The translations under genes and the position numbers were made by a program. Under the pieces are notes generated by a model. It was not told where the DNA came from and made no database searches. It saw nothing but the letters and a program-made list of their open reading frames with translations. A stretch of 28,672 nt of DNA from CAJXZP01 sp964195485 (GTDB lineage: Bacteria > Bacteroidota > Bacteroidia > Flavobacteriales_G > Salibacteraceae), in NCBI GenBank assembly GCA_964195485.1, contig CAXMPG010000057.1, forward strand, positions 1-28,672, written 5' to 3'. This document shows, one piece after another, positions 1-6,495 of the stretch. The number at the start of each line of letters is the position of its first letter. The first letter of the stretch is position 1.

Positions 1-2
1 AA

Positions 3-50
3 AAGGAAAAAAAAGCAGAAAAGCAATTAAAGAAATTTAATAAAGGCTGA
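3..50 (+). CDS. C-terminal tail of an upstream gene (partial)
   Basis: The frame open from base 3 encodes 15 residues, KEKKAEKQLKKFNKG, then a TGA stop at 48-50. A strong terminator hairpin follows 30 bp later, which supports a gene ending here. The tail is lysine-rich and charged and gives no family. Another forward frame is also open from the window edge, with its stop at 38-40, so the frame choice is uncertain. Confidence 0.35.
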   Translation, partial: KEKKAEKQLKKFNKG

Positions 51-79
51 TAGTTTTCTGAAAGACTAAGTCACAATCT

Positions 80-121
80 AAAAGACGACTAAGGGTAATA
101 TTACCGTTAGTCGTCTTTTTT
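80..121 (+). terminator. Rho-independent terminator
   Basis: A perfect 13-bp stem pairs AAAAGACGACTAA at 80-92 with TTAGTCGTCTTTT at 107-119. Between the arms, GGTAATATTACC is itself a palindrome, so the hairpin extends almost to its tip across one G-G mismatch. A run of T covers 115-121. The left arm begins with A residues, so it could also act in the reverse direction. Confidence 0.85.
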
Positions 122-221
122 AGTTTTATATGAAATACGCGCTAATTTTAACGTATTGTTGACGGCAATTAAACCTCTCCTTTAAAAGAGATCAATACAA
201 GAAGTGCTTAAATTTTAAACC

Positions 222-725
222 ATGGATGATTCATTAAATATTTGTTTGGCGTGTGGGCTCTGTTGTGACGGTACCTTGATTGGTTTTGTGCAGCTAGAAC
301 CTAAAGAGTTGACCAATGTGAGCAAAGTAATGGATATAGAGGTTACCAATGGCAATGGTATTTTTATGCAGCCCTGTGATAAGTACTGTGATGGATGCAC
401 TATTTATTCTGACCGACCGAAACAATGCGCTAGTTTTAAGTGCCATCTATTAAATGCTGTCGAACAAAAGGAATTAGATTTTAATTCGGCTGTGGAAATG
501 ATTGATGCAGTAAAACAAAAAAAGGCATCCATAGAGCAAAAGTTAGCGGTACTAGAGATTGAACTAAAATCCGAATCATTTTACTTTAAAATGGTCGAAT
601 TGATAAAGTGGTTGAAGAATATCAAGCCTGAATTATCCTTAACTCAAAACTATCAAGAATTAATAACGGACCTCAAGCAACTCGATAGCATGCTATCACA
701 AAGATTTGGTGTCTCTTTATATTAA
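222..725 (+). CDS. YkgJ-family cysteine cluster protein
   Basis: A cytoplasmic protein of 167 residues in the CxxCxxCC (YkgJ/UPF0153) family, thought to bind zinc or iron-sulfur; no reaction is established for the family. The N-terminus has the defining cluster C8-x2-C11-x2-C14-C15 (motif CLACGLCC). A second cluster lies at C52, C56, C59, C69 and C74. The C-terminal half (about 85-167) is rich in K, E and L, looks helical and may form a coiled coil. The ATG at 222 is the only start that keeps the first cluster close to the N-terminus, as is usual. It ends 9 bp before another cysteine-rich gene, so the two are probably co-transcribed. The family call is firm; the function is unknown. Confidence 0.8.
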   Translation: MDDSLNICLACGLCCDGTLIGFVQLEPKELTNVSKVMDIEVTNGNGIFMQPCDKYCDGCTIYSDRPKQCASFKCHLLNAVEQKELDFNSAVEMIDAVKQKKASIEQKLAVLEIELKSESFYFKMVELIKWLKNIKPELSLTQNYQELITDLKQLDSMLSQRFGVSLY

Positions 726-734
726 TATCAGAAA

Positions 735-956
735 GTGAAAATTGAACTACAATCAACAATAACATGTCCCAATTGCGGAAATCAAAAGGAAGAGGAAATG
801 CCTACGGACTCTTGCCGTTTTTTTTACGAATGCACAAATTGCAAAACCGTTTTAAAACCGAATGAAGGAGATTGTTGCGTTTTTTGTTCGTTCGGATCAG
901 TGCCTTGTCCACCAATTCAAGAAAACAAAAATTGCACTGACACCACCTGTTGTTGA
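735..956 (+). CDS. GDCCVxC-motif small cysteine-rich protein
   Basis: A protein of 73 residues with 12 cysteines. It carries the signature GDCCVFCSFGSVPCPPIQ at 45-62, which I recognise as the GDCCVxC-domain (seleno)protein family. A CPNC pair at 11-14 and a second pair C33-x2-C36 look like a zinc-ribbon arrangement, and the protein ends in CC (72-73). Some family members contain selenocysteine; here every such position I can see is an ordinary Cys codon. The start is a GTG at 735; no ATG near it would keep the family N-terminus. It lies 9 bp after the YkgJ-type gene, which suggests joint expression and perhaps a shared metal or thiol role. No molecular function is established for this family. 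Confidence 0.75.
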   Translation: MKIELQSTITCPNCGNQKEEEMPTDSCRFFYECTNCKTVLKPNEGDCCVFCSFGSVPCPPIQENKNCTDTTCC

Positions 957-1007
957 GAAATAAACTAGCCAATTTCAAAAAGTGACATTTACAGCAATAT
1001 ATTAAAA

Positions 1008-1547
1008 ATGGAAAACAAGAATAGTGTATTTATTGCGGCAAGTCTGGATGGCTATATAGCGGATAAAAATGGCGGAATTGATTGGCTTCATTCTATTCCA
1101 AACCCAGATAATATTGATATGGGTTACGGTGAGTTCACTTCCCAAATAGACGCTCTTGTAATGGGTCGAACAACTTTTGAAACCGTTTGCGGTTTTGATA
1201 TAGATTGGCCCTACCAGAAACCGGTATTCGTGTTAAGTAATACCTTAACCAAACTACCGGAAGAGTTTAAAGATAAAGCAAATCTTGTAAAAGGAACCTT
1301 ATCCGAAATCCTAGCGCAGATTCATCAACAAGGTTATAAGCGACTTTACATAGATGGAGGCTCAACAATTCAAGGCTTTTTAAAGGAAGATTTAATAGAT
1401 GAAATGAGTATTACCACAATTCCCGTTTTATTAGGTGGCGGCTCTCCTTTATTTTCGGAACTATCTAATACCCTAGCATTTGAGTGTGCCGAATCAAAGG
1501 TATATTTAGATAAAATTGTTCAAAATCGTTTTAGACGAGTTAGATAA
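1008..1547 (+). CDS. RibD C-terminal/DHFR-like reductase family protein
   Basis: A protein of 179 residues with the dihydrofolate-reductase fold of the RibD C-terminal domain (PF01872). These are NAD(P)H-dependent reductases, often of unknown substrate. Family motifs are SLDGYIA (12-18), MGRTTFE (52-58), the nucleotide-binding YIDGG (114-118) and IPVLLGGGSPLF (138-149). The length is typical of the stand-alone yyaP/yaaB-like members rather than of RibD itself, and no deaminase domain is present, so a role in riboflavin synthesis is not implied. It starts 51 bp after the GDCCVxC gene on the same strand and may be the last gene of that unit. It converges with the aminopeptidase gene, ending 66 bp from it. 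Confidence 0.85.
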   Translation: MENKNSVFIAASLDGYIADKNGGIDWLHSIPNPDNIDMGYGEFTSQIDALVMGRTTFETVCGFDIDWPYQKPVFVLSNTLTKLPEEFKDKANLVKGTLSEILAQIHQQGYKRLYIDGGSTIQGFLKEDLIDEMSITTIPVLLGGGSPLFSELSNTLAFECAESKVYLDKIVQNRFRRVR

Positions 1548-1613
1548 AATCAATATATCAATAATAGCTAGTCCGGGGATTAAGTTTGATTGACGCTATC
1601 TAAATAAAAACAA

Positions 1614-3335
1614 CTAATCCCACTCTCCAAAATTCCTATTAATGCCTAAATTATTATTCTTTTTAAAAGCGCAGAACGCACTCATTCCATCAAATTCATA
1701 GGAGTAATAATATTTGCGATCACCGATTTTTTTAGTGTGAATCAATTCTTGAACTTTGTTTGTTGGGGTTATCACATACTTACTGCCATTGACGGTAAGA
1801 TTTAGTTTTATCTGATTAAAACTCTCCTCCGTATTCACCCATCTATAAAAGACGGTCCCAAATTCCGTGAATTTATATTCTAACTCGGGCGCATAATTAT
1901 TGAATAAATATTGATCGAAGAACCAATTATAATCACTTCCCGTTTTTTGGTTAACAAGCGTAATAAAATCATTTGACTTCACAATCTTATATTGATTGGA
2001 TTCATAAAATGTATGAATAATGTCAAAAAACAGCGAGTCATTTTCTAAGTGTTTTCTTAAGGTATGTAGAATCCATGCTCCTTTTCCATACACGTCACCA
2101 TTTTTCTTAGAATCAAACCATCTCCTACCTTCTATTCCAATTACGGGATACTTATTGCCAATCATAATTCTACTCCATAACATCTCCTCCTCGTAAGCTT
2201 CTGTACCACCTTTAGATTCCATGTATAACGCTTCCGCATACGTAGCGAATCCTTCCTGAATCCAAACATCTGATAAATCGTGTACGGTAACACTATTTCC
2301 CCACCACTCATGCGCAATTTCATGTAAAATGATATAATCTGTTACGGAGTCCGCATCATTTTTATACCCATTCCCATAGGCAATAGCGGTTTGGTGTTCC
2401 ATACCTGCAAAGGCAGACTCTACCAATTTAAAACCATCGCGATACCACGGGTATTCTCCGAACTTCTCTTCGTACACTTTTAAAATAGGAGACACCTGTT
2501 TAAAATGAACTTTTGCGGTATCTAAATTATAGGGCAAAACATAATAATCCAAGGCTAATTCCTTTCCATTAATTCCAGTATAGGTATCCGTAAATTTCAC
2601 AAAATCGCCCAGGTAAACCGTCACATTATAGGTATTGATTGGATAGGATACGAACCAATTATATGTGGTTAATTCTTCTTGCGCTACTTTACCTTCAAAC
2701 GTGCCATTACCTACAGCCATTACAGATTTAGGCACCGTGAAATGCATTCGCATACTATCCGGTTCATCGGTTGTATGATCCTTTAGAGGCCACCAAATAC
2801 TTGCGCCTTCCGACTCACAAGCTACGCCAACCCAAGGCTTTTTGTGTTCATCTTGTTCCCACACAAAACCCCCATTCCAAGGTGGCTTTTTAGCCACAAC
2901 AGGTTTCCCTTGATAGGTTACTTTAACCGCAAATTCATCTCCTATTTTCTGATTCAAAGAAACGTATATCGCTCTTTCATTACGCGTGTACTTTAACTCT
3001 TCTCCAGAATCTAAATTAACTAAACTGCTAATTTCAAAATTAGCATGGAGGTCTAATTGAAAAGTTTCAAAATCTGAAACGGCAACGGAATAGATTTCCA
3101 CAGCTCCACTTAAGTGTTTTTTATCGGGATTAATGGTCACGGATAAATCATAGTATTTCACATCAAAACAGGTCCTAAAAGGGGTTAACTCTCCTAACAA
3201 AACTTCTTCCTTTGAAAAAACGGGAGCCTTACCTGGCTTTTTAGGATTATGAACTTGAAAATGTATTCCGAATATAGAACAGGAGCTGAATATCAAGATT
3301 TGCGCTATAGCCGTGAAAAAGATTAAGATCCTCAT
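1614..3335 (-). CDS. M1-family zinc aminopeptidase, lipoprotein
   Basis: A protein of 573 residues in the gluzincin (M1, aminopeptidase N-like) family, which removes N-terminal residues from peptides. The zinc site is intact: HEIAH at 338-342 followed by E361 as third ligand, with the usual spacing of 18 intervening residues. The exopeptidase motif appears as GMEH at 311-314, in place of the classical GAMEN. Residues 1-18 are hydrophobic and end in FSSC at 16-19, a plausible lipobox, so C19 would be lipidated and the enzyme would face the periplasm or the cell exterior. The N-terminal beta domain covers about 50-250 and the catalytic domain 255-480. The large C-terminal ERAP-like domain of full-length PepN is missing, as in the short members of this family. 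The gene stands alone; the substrate is not known. Confidence 0.88.
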   Translation of the reverse strand: MRILIFFTAIAQILIFSSCSIFGIHFQVHNPKKPGKAPVFSKEEVLLGELTPFRTCFDVKYYDLSVTINPDKKHLSGAVEIYSVAVSDFETFQLDLHANFEISSLVNLDSGEELKYTRNERAIYVSLNQKIGDEFAVKVTYQGKPVVAKKPPWNGGFVWEQDEHKKPWVGVACESEGASIWWPLKDHTTDEPDSMRMHFTVPKSVMAVGNGTFEGKVAQEELTTYNWFVSYPINTYNVTVYLGDFVKFTDTYTGINGKELALDYYVLPYNLDTAKVHFKQVSPILKVYEEKFGEYPWYRDGFKLVESAFAGMEHQTAIAYGNGYKNDADSVTDYIILHEIAHEWWGNSVTVHDLSDVWIQEGFATYAEALYMESKGGTEAYEEEMLWSRIMIGNKYPVIGIEGRRWFDSKKNGDVYGKGAWILHTLRKHLENDSLFFDIIHTFYESNQYKIVKSNDFITLVNQKTGSDYNWFFDQYLFNNYAPELEYKFTEFGTVFYRWVNTEESFNQIKLNLTVNGSKYVITPTNKVQELIHTKKIGDRKYYYSYEFDGMSAFCAFKKNNNLGINRNFGEWD

Positions 3336-3598
3336 TTAATTAATTATTGGGTTTTCAATTATAATGATGTGATTAAACCTACCTAAAACAAATAGCTTAA
3401 AAGAAATTACCTCATCATGCCATAAATCTATATTAATATGGATTATCATCCACCATAATAATGGATTGAACCCCTAACAGACTTAAATTCTATTTACTCG
3501 CTTTTGATTCATTTCCAGTCGCAATAATACATCAAAACTAGACGATCAATGAAAAACAAGTACTATTGTTTACCCCCTTTTAAAACCAGGTTTTCCAA

Positions 3599-4561
3599 CT
3601 AAACCACTCCCCACATGGTATCTACATAATAGCCTTTACTATCAAAGAAGTTCTTTTGCGAATGAAACCCACATTTAAGTGCTAAATCGTGTAAATTAGA
3701 AATAGAGTACTTTCTAGAAATTTCTGTGTGAATGCACTCCCCTATCTCAAAATCAACTTCAAAATCTAAGGTAGAAAAACGTACTTTTTGATTCTTTAAA
3801 GAAACAATATAACTACGTGCTTCACCTGTTACCGGTTCATATAAAGCATAGTGTTTAAAAGAGTTTAAACTAAAATCAGCCCCTAATTCTTTATTCATTC
3901 GCTTAAGCAAATTCATATTAAACGAAGCCGTAATCCCAGGTTTATCGTTGTATGCATTTAAAATTACATCCGGGTCTTTTTTAAGATCCACCCCTAAAAA
4001 TAACTTATCGTTTGGTTTAAAGTACTGCTGTAAAGTAGACAGAAATCCTTCTAAACTTTCCGCATCAAAATTCCCAATGTTAGAACCTAAAAACATGGTC
4101 ACATTTTTACGTCCAGTAAATTGTTCCATCTTTGATAAAGCCTCAAAATAATCCATATTTAAAGGCCTCACATCTAAGCTCGGAAATTCCCTTTTGAGCA
4201 TATCTGCTAACTCGTTCAAAATATTTTCAGAAATATCTACAGGATAATACGTAAACTCAATTCCCCTTTTTAAAAAATATTCTAGTAAAACCTTTGTTTT
4301 GGAACCGTCACCAGCACCTAACTCAATTAAGTTAAAAGGAAGGCCTTTCGGACAAATCTGATTGAAAATAGTTTCTTTTTGAGTCTCAAAAACCTCCATT
4401 TCACAACGAGTTAAATAATACTCCGGCATCGCCATTATTTGTTGGAAAATAGCATCACCTTTTGCATCATAAAAATACTTAGACATTAATGTCTTTTGAT
4501 TTTCACTTAATCCTGCAATGGTATCTTTACCAAACTGAGAAATTTCTACAACTGTATCCAT
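3599..4561 (-). CDS. egtD: L-histidine N-alpha-methyltransferase (EgtD)
   Basis: A protein of 320 residues, matching the usual length of EgtD. It transfers three methyl groups from S-adenosylmethionine to histidine to make hercynine, the first step of ergothioneine synthesis. Family blocks are visible in order: YFYDAKGDAIFQQI (29-42), PEYYLTR (46-52), the SAM-binding ELGAGDGSKT (80-89), FLGSNIGNF (157-165) and the region around 203-222 with AYND and NLLKR. It begins 22 bp after egtB stops and is transcribed with it, which strongly supports the ergothioneine assignment over other histidine-specific methyltransferases. The ATG at 4561 gives the expected N-terminus. No egtA, egtC or egtE lies nearby. 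Confidence 0.93.
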   Translation of the reverse strand: MDTVVEISQFGKDTIAGLSENQKTLMSKYFYDAKGDAIFQQIMAMPEYYLTRCEMEVFETQKETIFNQICPKGLPFNLIELGAGDGSKTKVLLEYFLKRGIEFTYYPVDISENILNELADMLKREFPSLDVRPLNMDYFEALSKMEQFTGRKNVTMFLGSNIGNFDAESLEGFLSTLQQYFKPNDKLFLGVDLKKDPDVILNAYNDKPGITASFNMNLLKRMNKELGADFSLNSFKHYALYEPVTGEARSYIVSLKNQKVRFSTLDFEVDFEIGECIHTEISRKYSISNLHDLALKCGFHSQKNFFDSKGYYVDTMWGVV

Positions 4562-4583
4562 TAAAAAACTAAAAAATTAAATC

Positions 4584-5747
4584 TTATTTTGCTAACCTAA
4601 TTCCGGTGAACTGAGTTTGATTATTAGCTGGCCAAAAATTTCGATACGTATACCTTTCATGATTTGGTGAAGTGGCTACAGAAGAACCTCTTAATACCAT
4701 TTGATTTACCATGAATTTACCGTTATATTCTCCAATAGCACCCGGTGCCTTTTTATATCCTGGATAAGCTAAGTACGCACTATTTGTCCATTCCCATCGA
4801 TGTCCCCATTCAAATTTAGCATTCCCTACCTCCCACTCAAACTCCGTAGGTAAGCGCATCTCTTTCCACTCGGCAAAAGCCCAAGCTTCAAAATAACTAA
4901 TATGAGTCACGGCTTTATGAGGATCAATTTCTTCTAATCCAGTAAGGCTAAACTCAAACCACCCCCCATTAATATGATGCCAGTACAAAGGGGAATCAAC
5001 TTCATTATCCTGTAACCATTTCCAGCCTTCATGATGCCATAAATTGAAGTTTTGATAGGCACCAGATTCAATAAACGCCATATACTCTTCATTGGTGACT
5101 AATCTATCTGAGATTTCAAAATCACTTAAGTACACTTTATGGAACCCTAGTTCATTATCAAAATGAAAACCTTCCTCCTTATGCCCTATGTCATAAACAC
5201 CCTTATCTATCGAAATAAAGTTCATATCACATTTTTCCGTTACACCATCAATTGGGTTGATAGAGGCATAAACAGGAAATGTAGGACTAACACCTAAAAT
5301 GAATTTTAAATCAGACCACAATAACTCTTGATGTTGCTGCTCATGTTGCAGGCCTAGTTCAATAATTGGTTTCCAAGTATCCAATTGTTTGGGTGATAAT
5401 TGCTCCATAAACAAAACCATCTGATCATTTACGTGAGCGCGGTATTCTAATATATCCGCTACACCTGGACGTGTAATATCTCCTCTAGAAGAGCGTAAAA
5501 CCCTTTTCCCTATATTATTATAATACGAGTTAAATAGGAAGTTAAACTGCTCATCAAATAAATCATACTCCGGATTATCACGTAAAACAAAAGTCTCAAA
5601 AAACCATGTCGTATGCGCCAAGTGCCATTTAGGCGGACTTACATCTTCAATGGGCTGTGCAACGTAATCTTCTATATGCAATGGTTCGCAAATTTTAACG
5701 GTGTGCGACCTAATATTTAAGAACCGTTCAATTAATATGTTTTTCAT
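4584..5747 (-). CDS. egtB: Hercynine oxygenase / sulfoxide synthase (EgtB)
   Basis: A non-haem iron enzyme of 387 residues that joins hercynine to a thiol donor (gamma-glutamylcysteine or cysteine) using oxygen. It has an N-terminal DinB-like domain (about 1-150) and a C-terminal formylglycine-generating-enzyme-like domain (about 170-387). Candidate iron ligands are H45 in WHLAHTTWFFE and H135 and H139 in the HEQQH motif. The block FNSYYNNIG (72-80) and the C-terminal blocks RLPTEFEWE (298-306), EYNGKFM (340-346) and GIRLAK (382-387) are typical of EgtB. There is no fused methyltransferase as in OvoA, so ovothiol synthesis is unlikely. It is the first gene of the pair with egtD. Whether it takes cysteine or gamma-glutamylcysteine cannot be read from the sequence with certainty. 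Confidence 0.92.
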   Translation of the reverse strand: MKNILIERFLNIRSHTVKICEPLHIEDYVAQPIEDVSPPKWHLAHTTWFFETFVLRDNPEYDLFDEQFNFLFNSYYNNIGKRVLRSSRGDITRPGVADILEYRAHVNDQMVLFMEQLSPKQLDTWKPIIELGLQHEQQHQELLWSDLKFILGVSPTFPVYASINPIDGVTEKCDMNFISIDKGVYDIGHKEEGFHFDNELGFHKVYLSDFEISDRLVTNEEYMAFIESGAYQNFNLWHHEGWKWLQDNEVDSPLYWHHINGGWFEFSLTGLEEIDPHKAVTHISYFEAWAFAEWKEMRLPTEFEWEVGNAKFEWGHRWEWTNSAYLAYPGYKKAPGAIGEYNGKFMVNQMVLRGSSVATSPNHERYTYRNFWPANNQTQFTGIRLAK

Positions 5748-5766
5748 CGGTGGGATTTCTTCAAAC

Positions 5767-5793
5767 CAAAATTATTATTCCAAATTAACTCAA
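5767..5793 (-). promoter_or_regulatory. Candidate egtB promoter
   Basis: On the minus strand TAATTTTG at 5774-5767 matches the Bacteroidota -7 box TAnnTTTG. A TTG lies 16 bp upstream at 5793-5791, a base or so short of the usual spacing. The box ends 19 bp before the egtB ATG. The region is AT-rich, so chance matches are possible. Confidence 0.4.
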
Positions 5794-5838
5794 AGTGCAA
5801 GCTAAGTGACCTTTATCCTAAATTATGCTAAGAATCAT

Positions 5839-5868
5839 TTGGATGCTCCGTATTAATAATTATATTTG
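5839..5868 (+). promoter_or_regulatory. Promoter of the marR-fad operon
   Basis: TTG at 5839-5841 and TATATTTG at 5861-5868 are separated by 19 bp, which fits the Bacteroidota consensus TTG-N17-23-TAnnTTTG. The predicted start point, about 5-8 bp further on, falls in the palindrome at 5870-5881. The leader to the MarR ATG would be about 140 nt. Confidence 0.6.
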
Positions 5869-5869
5869 T

Positions 5870-5881
5870 TATGCTTGCATA
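5870..5881. promoter_or_regulatory. Candidate MarR operator
   Basis: TATGC-TT-GCATA is a perfect palindrome with 5-bp arms, starting 2 bp after the -7 box and covering the predicted transcription start. A repressor bound here would block initiation. Autoregulation by the downstream MarR protein is inferred from position. I found no second copy of this palindrome in the window. Confidence 0.45.
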
Positions 5882-6016
5882 CTATTATTAAGCTAATTAT
5901 TGCTTTTAAGAGTTCAAATTTAAAGCTTAATTAATAACTAAAACAACGCATCCACTAAAAATTTCATCCTCAAATACGAGGTACTTTACTGGATTAAAAA
6001 GTAAAAAAGACACTAA

Positions 6017-6463
6017 ATGAAATCAACCGAAACTTTTGATTTTCACATAAGATGGGCTTGGTATAAAATATCTAGGCTTTATAATTCAATAGCGCAAGAA
6101 CATGGAGTGAACATGTCGGTTGGATATGCTTTATTAAAAATTGATCCAGAAAACGGAACCCCTTCTACGAAGTTAGGTCCGTTAATGGGCATGGAATCTA
6201 GAAGCTTAACACGTACCTTAAAAAGTATGGAAGAAGAAAAGCTTATTGTTAGAAAACCAGATTTAAAAGACAAACGAATTATTCGAATTGTGTTAACGGA
6301 ATTCGGAATAGAGCAACGAGAAATTGCAAAAGACGTGGTAATTGACTTTAACACCATTATTGATGGTAAGCTTACGGATGTAGAAAAAGAGAATTTCTTT
6401 TCTTCTATCGGTAAAATTAATGAGGTCTTAGAAAGCGAATTATTCAAAAAACGTAAGAAATAA
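6017..6463 (+). CDS. MarR-family transcriptional regulator
   Basis: A protein of 148 residues with a winged-helix DNA-binding domain of the MarR type. The recognition-helix region lies around residues 50-77 (SRSLTRTLKSME at 62-73) and the wing contains the typical D-x-K-D-x-R pattern (DLKDKRIIRIVLTEFG, 82-97). Helices at both ends would form the dimer interface. It is the first gene of a run leading into fadN after 32 bp, so the likely role is repression of fatty acid degradation, relieved by an acyl-CoA or fatty acid ligand. The family and the operon are clear; the ligand is inferred. In Bacillus the similar fad operon is controlled by a TetR-type protein instead, so the regulator has been swapped. 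Confidence 0.85.
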   Translation: MKSTETFDFHIRWAWYKISRLYNSIAQEHGVNMSVGYALLKIDPENGTPSTKLGPLMGMESRSLTRTLKSMEEEKLIVRKPDLKDKRIIRIVLTEFGIEQREIAKDVVIDFNTIIDGKLTDVEKENFFSSIGKINEVLESELFKKRKK

Positions 6464-6495
6464 ACAGACTTCGGTCGAATAAATAATCAATACAA

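Noticed and set aside
954..968. The TGA after the GDCCVxC gene as a selenocysteine codon, given that the family has selenoprotein members
   Set aside because: Read-through adds only U-E-I-N before TAG, no clear SECIS-like hairpin follows, and the family signature is complete before the stop.
1576..1621. GGGATTA/TAATCCC inverted repeat between the reductase and aminopeptidase genes as a terminator
   Set aside because: The arms are only 7 bp with a 32-base loop, one arm lies in the aminopeptidase stop region, and no T run follows.
3336..3598. Short repeats (ATGGATT twice, ATCCA/TGGAT) between aminopeptidase and egtD as a regulatory or mobile element
   Set aside because: They are short, imperfect and expected by chance in AT-rich DNA; no promoter box of good quality was found there.
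6466..6480. GAC-TTCG-GTC hairpin between marR and fadN as an attenuator
   Set aside because: The stem has only three base pairs and no T run; this is too weak to call.
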